42,161 nucleotides of DNA from Heterostelium multicystogenum (Eukaryota; Evosea; Eumycetozoa; Acytosteliales; Acytosteliaceae), in NCBI GenBank assembly GCA_003667245.1, contig RCNN01000182.1, forward strand, positions 1-42,161, written 5' to 3'. The translations under genes were made by a program, and so were the position numbers. This document shows, one piece after another, positions 20,607 to 33,376 of the stretch. Position 1 is the first letter of the stretch. The number at the start of each line of letters is the position of its first letter. The notes below the pieces were generated by a model. That model searched no databases. It saw nothing but the letters and a program-made list of their open reading frames with translations, and was not told where the DNA came from.

Positions 20607-23303
20607 ATGATAAAGAATAGTCACACATTATACAAATACATATATAACAGCTTGCCTCGATCAGGCATCGGAATTGTTGCTGGGAGTGCACTATCTTCAC
20701 CTGTATCACCAATCAAATCACTACATTCGTCAACTCTAATCAACTTTAACAAAAACAGCAGTACACTATATACAAATAGATTTGACTTGCTCAACAGAAG
20801 AAACTACTATATCCCACCAACCTGGGAAGTCGACTTTGAAAAGAAACAAATCAACAATATTACTTCAACCGAAGAACAAGAAAAAGATGAAAAAGATAAG
20901 GTACTAAACTTGGCAACGCAATTCTCAGCAGACAGTCAGGCTGGCTTATTGCTATGAACGATATATTAATTATCTCACTATCATCTATCTTCATTGTTGT
21001 AGCATGTAATAACAGGTATTGTTTGGGTTAATAATTTGTATCCAATCAAGATTTTTAGATTGGACTTTCGATCGTTGCTATTCAAGATTCCAATCACCAA
21101 GCGAATTCACTCAATGTTTCCAGAGGACATCGAGATCATCTCAATTGAGAAGAGAATCAAGGAGGGTGGTGCCTATATACATTTCAGAAAACACAACGCC
21201 GGCCCAGAGGAATCACTTGAGTCAGTTGCCAACGAAATTGAAGTTCGCTTCAGAGAATTGAACAAGCACTTTTTCTTGGCGTCCTCGCCCGCACTTTCCA
21301 AACTGGTTCAGGGACGACCACTTGTTGAAGACATGGAGAGTCGACTTCCGAGCATCAATCTTCGTGTTTATTTCAAGGGTGCAGAAATGTCTATAGATGA
21401 TGTCTTTCGTAAGCTTCGTCCATATGGCCATATCAGGATGGCCTACGTTCCTCAAAATATCCCAAAAGACTCACCTAAATATGTCATGGTACAGTTCAAG
21501 AGAATGGAAGGTGCCGTCTCAGCGAGAAACTGTTTACATAACAAATACTTTCCCGAATTTGGTACCACTTTGGTTATAGAATATGAAACAATGATGGTAA
21601 GAAACCTGGTCTACCGAAAGGATTCTATCCATCTAACTAACATATTCTTTATCTACTTCTCTAGAATATTAATAAAATCAAAGATATGTTTACAAATCAT
21701 CCAAGGATTATGGTAATGTAGATCCAAGAATATGTATACACTCAATCATTGGATACTAACTTTAAACTATAGATTCCATTACTTGGTGTTTTAGCTACAT
21801 TGCTTACAATTATATTGTTTGATCCACTTAGAAAGCACTATGTATTGGAGAAACTCGAAGAACCATACACAATGGAGGAGATTGAAGAATGGCAGACTAG
21901 AAAAGAAGAAGAAATTCTAAATTCACATTTCAACTATCGTCCAAACTCGATTGTTATGATCAGTGCCCCAAAGGGAAGTGGAAAGAGCAGTCTCATCGAT
22001 AGGACACTGATGGAAGACTGAACACTCTATTAATTGATTGCTCACAAGATGTCAACAACAACGATGAAGAATTCGTTGAGAATCTCTCAAAAGACATTGG
22101 TTTCTTCCCTTCATTTGGATTGTATTCGAATATGTTGGGATGGGTCGATGCCTTTTTCCCTACTGGTAAGGGTGCTTTCCATTCTTCAACTGGAGGACAG
22201 CTTCAAAAGATTCTTAAGATTCTCGATAGTGCACTGGAAGACAAGGCAGATTCATTCCCTCAAGATCCACATGAAGCCTATCCATACCCTCTGATAGTGG
22301 TTGATGGCTTCTTTGGAACTATAGCTGCGATGGAGAACAAAGAGAAAGCCAACATTATTATAGACACTTTCATTCAGTGGTCCATTACATGTACAATGAA
22401 AGGACTGGCCCATGTTGTATTTATTAGCTCCGATCCATTTGCAGGTGATATTCTCAAGAAATATCTTGTGAACCGTGGAGGTGGACAAGTCAATACTATT
22501 CAATTGCACGACGTCCCTCCCAAGTCAGCAAAGGAATACATTCGTCACCGTCTGGGTAGAGATCTCCAGGAGGGAGACTACAAAACAATTGTCCGAACCC
22601 TTGGTGGAAGATATTCCGACTTAAACTACCTCGCCCAAAGAGTTATGTCTGGTGAACCTGTGAACCACGTCCTCAGATCAATGATTACTAAGACAGTTGG
22701 TGAGATCAGAGCAGAAGGTTTTGGACTTTCAAAGAGAGCCGACACCAAAGGCAAAGAAAAAGAGAAAACACTTAAATGGACAAGACCACAAATATGGGAG
22801 ACCATCAAAAAGATTGCTGAAACTGACACTGTCAGCTACGACGACTTGTTATTCAATGTTTTCATGGGAGATGAAACTTCACTCAACAACCTCATTCAGT
22901 CTGACTTGCTCAGCTGTCAGCAAACTGAAAACGAGCGCATTGTCACTGCATACTCTCCATTGTACAAAGCTGCCTTCAAAACAGATGGTCGAAGACATGG
23001 AGTTCCGTGTTGGTATGGATATCTTTGCCCAAAAGGCAAGAATCGAGGGAGGAACTCTCGAAGCTCACTAAAGTTGAGGAGGAACTGATCAAACTGAAAG
23101 AGCTAGCTTCTAGCAACTGGTTCGAGCCATCCGGTATCAAGAAGAGACGTGAACTGCTAGAAGAGAAAATGAAGGACCATGTCAGCAAGATCGAAACCAG
23201 AGAGAAAATCCTCAAGATTCACTCTACCTTCCAGAAAGACCTACAAGAAAAGAAACATGAAAGACAACTTGCCCAACAAAATAAGAAAGCAAATCTTTTG
23301 TAA
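20607..23303 (+). CDS. yme2: Mitochondrial inner-membrane protein Yme2/RNA12 (mitochondrial escape protein 2)
   Basis: The ATG at 20607 begins a basic, Ser/Leu-rich presequence (MIKNSHTLYKYIYNSLPRSG). A conserved region follows (GIVWVNNLYPIKIFRLDFRS). An RRM-like segment comes next (INLRVYFKGAEMSIDDVFRK to MVQFKRMEGAVSARN), then a membrane helix (IPLLGVLATLLTIILF). The C-terminal P-loop ATPase-like domain has SAPKGSGKSSLIDRTL (Walker A) and YPLIVVDGFF (Walker B-like), and ends in a Lys/Glu coiled coil. This order is that of Yme2/RNA12, an inner-membrane protein tied to mitochondrial DNA and RNA maintenance. Introns: 21597-21664 and 21713-21772, each joining the frame cleanly (ETMM-NINKIKDMF and HPRIM-IPLLGVL). 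Another intron probably lies at about 20955-21015. Frame changes occur near 22018, 22985 and 23070. The gene begins 112 bp after the previous stop. Confidence 0.88.
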
Positions 23304-23486
23304 ATACAGTCCAATAAACTAAAGTAGAACACTAATCATTATGATTCCGTCGGTTGATGATTAGGAAACTCCACATTATACTTCAAAGATATATAATAGA
23401 GTATAGTTTTGTTTTATGATGTTTTTTATTGTTTGGTTTTGTAAGATTTTATAGATTTCTATTTAATTATTTCTATTTCTTTGATA

Positions 23487-24686
23487 TTACATAATAATTT
23501 CTGGTTCTGGGATGGAGGAGGTGATAGATTTGTGCGGTAGAATCTTTCCTCCGTTAATATATAGTTCGTCAGCGATATGAACATCCTTTCCAAGGACAGA
23601 AGTGTTCTCCATTCTAACCCACTTTCCAATGGTTGACTCCCAACCGATGATTGTGGATTTGATCCAGCTGTTCTTTCCGACAGTGGCTCCCTCTAAAACG
23701 GTAGTGTTGACAAGACGAGCACCCTCTTCAATTACGCAGTTTGGTCCGATGGTTACGTTTGGACCAATGAGACAACCTGGCTTGATGGTGGCGGTTTCAT
23801 CGACTAAAACTGGACCGATGATACCTGGACCAGTGGCGAGTCTCTCTGGCGATTTCTGTTTCAAAGAGTTCAAATAAAGTCCCATACCTGATAAAAAGTC
23901 CTTTGGTTGTCCGACATCCATCCAAAAACCATCCAATGGCATACAATATAAATCTCCTTCTTCAGCCATCTTTGGGAAAATCTCTTTTTCAATTGAAGTT
24001 GGTCTTGGCTATATCGCGAAAGGTTAGTTATATGCCATTTGATCTGCTAATTATCATTACATACCTCGATTCTATCTAAAATAGTTGGATGAAAATATAA
24101 ATACCAGCATTAATCTTGTTACCTACGTATTGCTGTGGCTTCTCAACAAACTTTTGAATTTGACCATTATCCTCTTTATAAAACAACTACACCATACTTT
24201 GATGGCTCTTCTACCTTGGTGACCATGATAGTACCTTCTTTTACCGTGTGCCTTGTGGAATGCCAAAAGATCACCAAATGGGAAATCGCAAATAATATCA
24301 CTGTTGAGAACAAAGAATGGTTGACCATCATTCAAAAGATCACGAGCCAGAGCGAGTGGTCCTGCAGTTCCCAATGGTGTGGTTTCATGTGAATATGAAA
24401 TCTTGATACCCAACTATAAACAAAAAACTGTTAATAACTGCTCATCCGTATTCAAAGGCTTTTCACGATAGTTACCCTTCTCGGCGTATGGCTCCAAATA
24501 GGCAGACATCAATTGTGGTCTATAGTTGACAGCCAACACAACTTCATTGACACCAATCTTGCAGAGAGCTTCAATTTGATGCAAAATCATTGCTTTATTG
24601 GCAAACTCAACGATTGGCTTAGGTACAGAGAGAGTCAATGGACGCAATCTAGTTCCGAAACCTCCTACAAGAATCAATGCTTTCAT
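23487..24686 (-). CDS. gmppB: Mannose-1-phosphate guanylyltransferase beta (GDP-mannose pyrophosphorylase)
   Basis: The ATG at 24684-24686 starts [20 protein letters not shown], the nucleotidyltransferase signature, followed by [32 protein letters not shown] and [13 protein letters not shown] (metal-binding Asp) come next. The C-terminal half is a left-handed beta-helix of hexapeptides ([20 protein letters not shown] and on), ending with the family's short tail EPEIIM and TAA at 23487-23489. The enzyme makes GDP-mannose from mannose-1-phosphate and GTP in the cytosol, feeding N-glycans, GPI anchors and O-mannosylation. Two introns are visible: about 24416-24484 and 24009-24064; the latter joins DRIE to [11 protein letters not shown]. 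Frame changes near 24240 (GK to [16 protein letters not shown]) and 24095 (YIF to HPTILDR) are the only breaks; both sit in highly conserved parts, which favours sequencing error. The total of about 360 residues is the normal length. Confidence 0.95.
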
Positions 24687-27590
24687 TTTTATATACTGTT
24701 CTACTTTATAATCAAACTACTAAATTCTATTCCTTTATACTAAATGAATTGACAACGAAATTGATGGAGCAAAGCTAATCTAATCTAATCTTTAAACTAG
24801 CTGCAAGAATATTATAATAATGTAATGGTGATGATGATGATGCTGAGTTAATAATAATAATAATTAAACAAATATATATAAATACAACAACAAACAAACA
24901 AACAATTATTTTGAAATTGAACTGAATGAATTAAATTGAATTGTTGATGATGGATGGAAGGATTGACTTGTGGGTGGTTATTAGTTATTGGTTGGGTTGG
25001 TAGTGTGTGGTGTTGTTTATTGATTAATTTAGTTTAAGTTTGTTTGATTAATAAATAAAGTATTATACTACTATGTGTGTTGTGTAATGTATGTATGAAT
25101 GAACTCAACTAATGAATCACCAGCAGTAAAGTCAAGTAAACACTGTATTCTGTTAAGCTAATGTAAAACGTGGTAGGGCAGTGAATGGGTGTGGGTACTC
25201 TAGTTCAGTTTATTTTAGTGTGTGCTAATGAACAACAGCAATGACTGTGTATAGATTATAATGCAATTATATATATAAAAAGAAATTTTAAATTAATGTG
25301 TGTGGTGAATTTAGTTTGGTGGTCTTGCAGTGGTCAATAATATTGAACAGTTATCTTCAAAAAAAAATGTTTTTAAAAAAACTTTCAATAAAAATAAAAA
25401 TAAATAAATAAATTGGTCAATGCGTGTGTTGTTGTTGTTTTGAAAAAGTAAACAATTGTGTGCGTCACCTACTCCAAAGTTTTCAAACTAAAAATTGTGT
25501 TGCAAAACTAAAAAACTAGTAGATAGAAATTGCCATCTTATAAACGAAGGGTGTGTGTTTCCAGATAATGAAAAATCATTTGTTGATTTTTTTTATTTTG
25601 ACAAGTCAGCCAATCGACATCACAACACGACAACACACTGATTCACAATAATAATAACTGCCTTGTTTTAACTTCAATTTCAAATAAGATAATAATAATG
25701 ATGATGTTGTTGTTGTTGATTTGTTTGATTGATTATCAATCAATCATTTATAGGTAAGTTAAGTTGAATTGTATTGTTTTAGAAAATTGTCAAACATCAT
25801 GATAGAAATAATAATATTAATCTTCTTATAGTTAGATAAAATTAAAACTAATTAGAATTCTTAAATATTCCAAGTTGATTTTAATTTTTAACTATAACTA
25901 AATTAGTTTGGTTTGGTTGGTTTGATTTTATTTGGTTATTTGCTGTTAAAGGATAACATAGAATAAAATTGGTGTCGACGAAATGATGAATGACGAATTG
26001 AATGTGGATAGTTGATAATAATATGATCTCAAAATGATATTTAATATTTCATGAAGGATAGGACCGAATTGTGGAAAAATATATAAATTCAAGTTTGACA
26101 GATCTGTCCAGAAAAGTAATATGAAATCTAATTGTGTGTCGTGATTGTGAAGTCGAGATATCACAACAACTTCCAATAAGCAGTCAAACCTGCATTACAA
26201 AACCTATATTTAGGGATGAAAAAAACTGGGTCTTGTCCTTTTTTGACACAAATTTGTTTTTTTTTGATCAATAAATTCATTCTTATAAGGTATATTGTCA
26301 CATGTATTATTAATAATCAACATCATCATAAATTGTTATTTTGATAGATTTGAGCGCTCAAAAAAAAAAAAATTATTAATTAGATTTTTTGCTGATCAAG
26401 AAGAGCAATTTAAGGGTTCGTAGGGTGCGCTATTAAGTTTTGTAGTTAGTGTCTTTGAGCCAATCATAACTCAATATCAACTAGTAATCTTCACTTGTGT
26501 TTATTATTCTTTTACTATTGTTTGTTATATATCTTTATTTATATTTTTTCGTTTCCTTTTATTTTTTTATTTAAATCGAACTAATCCATTTGTTTCTCCA
26601 AATAATAAGTTCAACAACCCGACTACTCTCCTCTTACTACTTCGACAATTACCAATCACCACCATCTCTTGTATTCTTTAAATCCGACTCTTCCTACATC
26701 GTCTTCTTTTGTTTTTCTCTTTTCCAAAAGTTTGTTGTTTTTTTCTTATTCATCATCAAATCCTTCTAATCACCTAGTGTCCAAATAATAATAGCAACAG
26801 CACCTATCCACCCTGTATATTATCGTATATTTATTTTGTTTCATTTAGTTCGTCCAAACACTTCACAACTCTTTTTCATCACATTTTCCACATTTCCAAT
26901 TTCCAACATCTCCATTCCCTCCTTTTTTTCATTATCTTTTATATAGTTTATATTATTGTAATAATAAATAGTAGATTACTAGTTGTAACAGTATATTAGA
27001 ATAGTAGATCAGAATAGAGCATTAGTAGTATTAGTCCAGCTAGTTTAACTAAATCAAAGCAATCTGAATTACGTATCAACTGAATGCAGAATTGCAGTGC
27101 AAATAAAGAAAGAAAGCATCCAAAAAGTGCAAGCATTATATTTAGATAGCTGCAACTGGAAACAACTTCATGCCAACCACACCAATCATATTTACTAGTA
27201 TATCATCAAAATATTTCATGTAAGTAACAAATCAAATTTGACATTATCCCAACCATTGTTTGCATTTTGAAATTGTGCTTTTGTATTTCCACTATTCCTA
27301 TTCCTATTCCTACTCCTTGTTGCGTTGAATTGGTTTGCTGATTCTCTCATTGGAATTGAATTGGAATTGGATTGGGAATTGGTTTAATTGGATTTGCAAA
27401 GTTTAGTATAGTTTGGTTTAGATTAGTTAAGATTTATTATGTTTGATTTATCACCAAGAGGTTTTTGTTGTTTAAAACATCGGTACCAAAAATGAAAGAA
27501 AGGAAGAAAGAATGGAATAGATCTGTTCAGGCCATTCAAACATTCATTCAGTTATTCTTGGATACTTATCATGTGCAATATCACTGTTTT

Positions 27591-27767
27591 AAGCGGCGCC
27601 AAACCTTACCTTTAATTAGCAATAATGAGGTACATCTGATTATGTAGTAGGTGTAAGGTGTTCAAAGTTAATTTAACCCATTTATCTGCGATAGATCTGG
27701 ACACTGTATTATAAATCAATTCCAATCAATCAAATATAAAGATAACTGAGGCATGTTGGCGCCGCTT
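27591..27767. repeat. 12-bp GC-rich inverted repeat with 153-bp spacer
   Basis: AAGCGGCGCCAA at 27591-27602 and TTGGCGCCGCTT at 27756-27767 are exact reverse complements, and each contains the palindrome GGCGCC. Such GC-rich words are rare in the surrounding DNA. Together they could form a long-range stem in RNA or be paired protein-binding sites. Confidence 0.7.
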
Positions 27768-27864
27768 CTTCCGTCCCTTATTTGCTTTATATTTTTCTAT
27801 CCTTTTCGATATTTACTGGGTTCAGTGAACAATACCACAACACCAAAACTCACCCCTTTTGATC

Positions 27865-27866
<2 letters not shown>

Positions 27867-27900
<34 letters not shown>
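27867..27900 (+). repeat. (CA)17 microsatellite
   Basis: Thirty-four bases of uninterrupted CA repeat. It is a simple repeat, able to adopt Z-DNA and prone to length change; it has no coding value despite lying in an open frame. Confidence 0.95.
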
Positions 27901-27901
<1 letters not shown>

Positions 27902-28352
27902 CATACTTCAAGTTACTGTCATCAACACACCACACTCACCAATGCCAAACATCCAATCAATCTATCAAATTAATCAATCAAATTAGACAATCACCATCAC
28001 ATCACATATAAATTACTGTCAGTGACTCCATGCGATATATTAAAGTGCGCTTCATTCTTGACCCCACTCCACCTCCAACACCTTATCAGTTCTATCTATG
28101 TATCGACCTGTTTCAAAAGCTTCTTGCTATTGCTATTGTTACTGTGCGCTATTAATTCTACTGCTAGTTGTCGTCCAGTGTGTCACAGACCTCATTACAT
28201 ACACTGCTGCAAACAATCACTTCACTACATCATACAATAGATTGCTTACTAAAGCAATCAATATGCACAGCAAACAAATAATCAATCAATCAAATAATTA
28301 GATTATTCATTAGTATTATTATTACTACTACTAATGGCTCATTTTGATTTTC

Positions 28353-28368
28353 TGCATGCACGCATGCA
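28353..28368. repeat. Near-palindromic alternating purine-pyrimidine block
   Basis: TGCATGCACGCATGCA is a 6-bp inverted repeat (TGCATG and CATGCA) around CACG, and it alternates pyrimidine and purine throughout. It could form a small hairpin or Z-DNA. Confidence 0.6.
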
Positions 28369-29462
28369 TCACAATCATCGTCATCCTCGTGATCATAAAA
28401 ATTCATTTCATTCTATTATTATAATATTAATATTTTGTTGATATTGTTGTTGTTGCTGTTGTTCAGTTCAATAATTATAAACTTAAAATACAAATAACAA
28501 AGATGAAACAACAAAAATAATCACAATCAACTCACGTTTCCACAAGTATCAAAATGATGATTAGAACATTTTTGGGGTAACCATAGCCTGTTTTTTTCCA
28601 TAATTTACTTATTTTTAGTGTGTTTCAGGATTTTTTACTGCTTTTGTTGATGTTGAAGTTGTCACAAGCACCACACACCTTTTTAGAGTTTCATTTCCAC
28701 CAACACACATCTTCAACTAACAACACTAACAACATCAACTTTGACAATCAACCATATCTGCACCAATATCACCCTCACTCATACAATCACCTGATACACA
28801 ATATTATCATTATCAATAACATTATTATTATTATTATTTTACATTTTTGCAATAAAATCAATAAATCAATCAACCAGTCAACCAAGCAGCAACATCCAAC
28901 TTTTATCTATTTATAATAAATTTGCTTGCATATTTAATTTTATTATTACTATCATAATATAATATTATTATTACATTACATATTACATTCACAATCACAT
29001 ACACCTATACATACACATAATACATAAAAACAAACATAGATATAATATAATCCACTTAATTATATAATTATATCTATTTTAATATCCTATCATACCATAT
29101 CATATCATTTAAATTTATATCTTTGTTTATCACGCTTTCATACTTACATACATCTACATCCGCCTCACATTCCTTCTGTGCGTGGCGACTGCTGTTGTTA
29201 CATTGATTCAACATTTAGTAGTTTTTTTTTTTTTGATAAAAATAGAGCTAAGAATACTCTTTTCTCTACTTCTCGGGAGCGCAACAGCAGCAGTATAGTA
29301 GCAGCAGTGACAGACGGTCGTTGTTAGTAGTAGTCTTTCAGCAGCACTGATAATAGTAGTAGTTGATGTTGTTGTTTCAGCGTATGAGTGTTAGCAAGGT
29401 GATTGGGTAGCATCAATATATAATTCATTTGATTCTCTATTGTGATATCTGTGGCACTCGAC

Positions 29463-29486
29463 CTCTCAAAGGAGAGCACCGCGGTG
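29463..29486. repeat. Two adjacent inverted repeats (hairpin plus palindrome)
   Basis: CTCTC-AAAG-GAGAG at 29463-29476 is directly followed by the perfect palindrome CACCGCGGTG at 29477-29486. Both are GC-rich islands in AT-rich DNA, upstream of a GTC/GTT repeat at about 29516-29550. They could be part of a structured RNA or regulatory sites; no known family is recognised. Confidence 0.55.
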
Positions 29487-31463
29487 ATCTTCAATACCAA
29501 TTTTTCTGTTATAACCGTCGTTGTCGTTGTTGTCGTCGTCGTCGTCGTCTCTAGTGTGACACTGACCTCCATTACATCAATCAATTACATCTATCTATCT
29601 CCTATCATTCATTTATTCATTCATTCATTATACAACATACTATTTTATTAATTTATAAATAGTTTCATCTCTTATTTACACCTATTCAGCCACCTAACTC
29701 ACCTTTACACTCATAGTCATTCATTTCTTACAACTTTTTCGATCTAATCTAATCTAAACCAAACCAACCAAACTAAACCAAATTAAATCAAACCAATTGA
29801 TTGATCCATTCAATTCATCATCACCTTCAACCCAACAACAATAATAATCTATCACAACCCCAAACAAGTCACTACCAACGCTTCTGAAGCATTTGGAACT
29901 ACAATGCAACTTTAGTACAAGATAGAAGTAGACAGAAGAAGAGTACTCTTACAACAACAATCAACATCAACATCACAACATCAATCAATATCAATATCAA
30001 CATTATATATTACTAATAGCAAACAACAATAATAATCATAAGCATAATAAAATAATCGACAATAACATCAAATATTAATAGTAATTAGTAATCAACATTA
30101 GTATTAATAATAGAAATAGGATAGATTTAGAATAGATAATATTATCCAATCCCGACATTATATAGTACATTCAATTTTATTTATTTTTTTTATCTATATT
30201 TATTATTATTATTATTATTAATTACATTATTGTTGTTTTCATTAGCAGGCAATAATCCTATTATATTATATCACTTAAAGAAGTAGGATCATCTCTTAAC
30301 ATCATCACACTCACACCCACACCCACACCCCAGCCAACAAACACACACTCACACAAAAACCACAGTTAACATACATACATACATACTTACATACAACATC
30401 ACACAAGCCAACAATAACAATATTCAAATATATATATATCTTATCTACATTTTAAAATTAAATTAAAAACATTTAAAATATCATACCATTCATTAGGAAT
30501 AGGAATTCTTACCGCACTACACTACACTACATTAGATTACACTGTTACCAATACCATCAACATTGCCAACATCACTACACTACTACCAACAAACATCCAA
30601 CAGCAACAATAACAATAATAACAACAAAACTATCAAATAATCAATCAATCACTTCACTTCACTTTATTTCCAAATCAGCAATTATTATTATTTTTATATA
30701 AATCTACAAACCTCTGCCCATTTCCAGAACCAATTAGTAAATAATTAAATAATAATAATAGTAACAAAACAACAAATAACTAGATAAATATTAATACTAT
30801 CATCCACTGCATAGCATTCCCTTGGCAATCAAACAAATATCACCTATTTATTTATTTATTTATTTTTATTATCTCTTTACATTTCCATTCACTTCACTTC
30901 ACTCACCTTATCTAACAAAACATTCTCTTAAAACCAAATCCAAATCCAAATCCAAACCTAACCTACCAATCAAATCAAAAGTCACCTTCCATTCACCTCC
31001 AAAATATAAATTTCAAAACATAATTATTATTTTATGTTAGTATTAATCAAATAGTATTCTATTCTATTTTATTTTCATTTCATTATAATATTATAATCGA
31101 AAAGGAACCATTCTTCTTTTTACACCAGGTTGAATAAGAATCCAAAACTACAAAAGCAAAGCTAAAAACAAACCAAAACAAACAAAAAACAAAACAAAAA
31201 TAATTTAAATGTAAGTAGTATGATAATGATCAAGTGTGAGTGCTGAAATGATCTAGTTGATCGTAAATCTTCACTTCACCATCGCCATCACAAGTATCGC
31301 CAATTAATACGATACTAATTTTCCTCATGGTTTTTCTTGCGCTTTTTTCAATATTTTGCTTTTTGGTCCGCCTCTGGAAATCTCACACCTTTCTCTGCAA
31401 ACTCATCCGCTGCCAACACTCCTCCACATCAGATAAGAATTAGAATTATTACAATTCCCAATC

Positions 31464-32345
31464 ATGTCAAACAGAAGACACGACTATATCATTGATCGAC
31501 TTCCATATAAACGAGAATCTCCGAGCATCGAAGAAGAGGCCAAGATCACAAACAAGAGGTCTGCCCTAGGTGACATAACAAACAAGCCATCCTCATTTCA
31601 GCCAATTAAGAATAAGTCAAACCTTGGTGGCGTCAAACCCTGCTGCTGTTGTGGCTATTTCTACATTTGAGGAGATTCAGGTAAGTACTAGTCCTACTGA
31701 CGATCAAGATAATTTTCCGCAACCTCTAACATCTGTTACGACAGAAAAATGGATTTAAATAGTAATAACAATGTAACTCTATTACAAGAAAACCAAGAAA
31801 ATAATAATACTAATAATAATGGTCGTCCATCACCAAAACAACATAGCATTAGCCACACTGAGCAAGTTAATTCTAACTCAGTGATTGGTTTACAACAACA
31901 ACAAGCACAACAAAAACAATCATTGGTTCAAATTCACATCAAGCACTGTTATATCCCATAAAGGTGTATTCTCGGTTGGTGCAAACACTACATCAACAGC
32001 TGTAGTTAAGCCCAATCACCAACCACAACAACAACCACCTAAATTAGCTTTAATCAATAATGTCATTACTCAAAATGAGTCGAAAACAAATCCACATGCT
32101 GTATTGACAACAAACGAAAGGATTAACAGTAACAATAATAATAATAACAATATAAATAGTAATATAAATAATTTAAATAGTTATAATAATAATAATAATC
32201 AAATAGCCAAATCAAATAATAATATTATTAATAGTGCCTTTTTTAACACCAACACCAACACCAACATCAACATCTATACCAACACCACTGAATGATCATC
32301 AGTTATCCAATCCATTTACAAATAATAAATAATAATAACAATAAC

Positions 32346-32378
<33 letters not shown>

Positions 32379-33376
32379 TTACAATACAACTATTTTGGAA
32401 ATATTTCATTTAATAATCAAATCATTATAGATCGACACTCAGAATTTCAAATGGTCATGGTAAATCATATTTGGGGCGATTGGAGTTCTTTCAACATTAT
32501 GACATTGATTTAGAAGTCGATGGTGATCCAGTATATTGCGCTGATTACATTCATGAAATTCAAGACAATATGAGAAGAAATCAAGTATGTCATTATCACT
32601 GCTGATCTTCATCATTATCACTGTGGAGTCATTGATTATTAACGAGACATTCATCATTGTCATCATTTTGTAGATTAAAACTCAACCAAAAGATTATATG
32701 CCATTTCAACCTGATATCAAGCCGGGTATGCGTTCAATTCTAGTAGACTGGATCGTCGATATTGCTTTTGACATCAGAATCAAGAACGAAACCATCTATT
32801 TGGCCATCAACTATCTCGATCGCTACTGCTCTATGGTCAAAAGTTAAGAAGGAAACACTTCCAAATGATCGGAGCAGCCTCGTTCCTCATTGCCTGTAAA
32901 TATGAAGAGGTTCATGCACCATCGCCTGCCGAGATAATCTCGCTTGCCGGTAGCTACTTCAACGTCAACCAACTCTTTGAAGCAGAGTCGATGATCCTCA
33001 AGGCCATTGACTTCAGACTCTCTGCGCCAACCGTTAAATTCTTTTTGTCTCGTTATCTGCGTGCCGCACCAGCCGACCCATTGGTATCGGCACTGGCACA
33101 CTTCTACGGTGAGCTAAGCTTGATGGACTACAACCTCGTTTCCTATCTGCCATCATTTGTAGCGGCTGCCTGTGTGTATCTTGCCATCATAACCACCAAC
33201 CACAAGTGGACATCGACCCTGACCTACTATACCCGAGTGTTGCCCAACGATCCATTTTTCAAGAATGTTGTCCGATTAATTTGGAATCTACACCGAACCG
33301 ACTCTCACTTTCCACCATCAAGAACAAGTACAAGGATCACCTTGGCGACACACCTCCATTCCCAGACATCCCATAG
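31464..33376 (+). CDS. cycA: Cyclin A-type mitotic cyclin
   Basis: The ATG at 31464 starts MSNRRHDYIIDRLPYKRESP. A destruction-box motif RSALGDITN (RxxLxxxxN) follows, which directs APC/C-dependent degradation. The N-terminal half is rich in Asn and Gln. The cyclin box reads YMPFQPDIKPGMRSILVDW, then FLIACKYEEVHAPSPAEI, and the second fold has LSAPTVKFFLSRYLRAAPAD and YGELSLMDYN. QPDI.pGMR and GELSLMDY favour the A class over B. The protein would activate a Cdk during S/G2-M. Introns: one begins at about 31681 (GTAAGT) and ends about 31744; another is 32585-32673, joining RRNQ to IKTQPKDY. Frame changes occur near 31625, 31745, 31945, 32300-32500, 32842, 32862 and 33315; the last leads to STIKNKYKDHLGDTPPFPD and a TAG at 33374-33376. 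Calling it cyclin A rather than B is likely but not certain. Confidence 0.88.
32338..32379 (+). repeat. AAT/AAC repeat coding poly-Asn in the cyclin
   Basis: A run of AAT/AAC triplets in the cyclin N-terminal region, coding Asn in the reading frame. A frame change nearby makes the exact local protein sequence uncertain. Confidence 0.8.

Larger units (their letters stand above)
24687..31463. other. 6.8-kb gene-poor region between gmppB and cyclin A
   Basis: No convincing protein gene on either strand. The DNA is low-complexity: TTG/TTA-rich near 24.8-25.9 kb, pyrimidine-rich near 26.4-27.0 kb, CAA/AAT/ACA-rich near 28.2-31.2 kb. Strong splice-donor-like sites occur at 25754 (GGTAAGTT), 27220 (GTAAGT) and 31211 (GTAAGT), which would suit a long spliced 5' leader of the cyclin gene. 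It also contains a CA repeat, a pair of GC-rich inverted repeats and small palindromes (listed). The open frames at 25946, 27465, 27753, 28022, 28620, 29324 and 30822 are short, biased and without recognisable domains. No tRNA B-box was seen. Confidence 0.5.

Noticed and set aside
26215..26280. Resemblance between 26215-26280 and 33700-33770 (AAAAAACTGG plus TTTTGACA-like words)
   Set aside because: Similarity is mostly in A and T runs; too weak to call a dispersed repeat.
27465..27647. 60-codon plus-strand frame
   Set aside because: No recognisable domain; alternative start; lies over one arm of the inverted repeat.
28022..28240. 72-codon plus-strand frame with a hydrophobic Leu run and many Cys
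   Set aside because: No homology recognised; the Leu run comes from CTA/TTG simple repeats, and an overlapping frame (28098-28301) is equally open. Looks like chance.
29324..29651. Open frames on both strands with poly-Thr or poly-Val
   Set aside because: The homopolymers are the two readings of one GTC/GTT repeat. No start context or conserved domain.
24687..31463. Possible transposon or retroelement filling the large gap
   Set aside because: No reverse transcriptase, integrase or transposase motif, no long terminal repeats and no target-site duplication visible.
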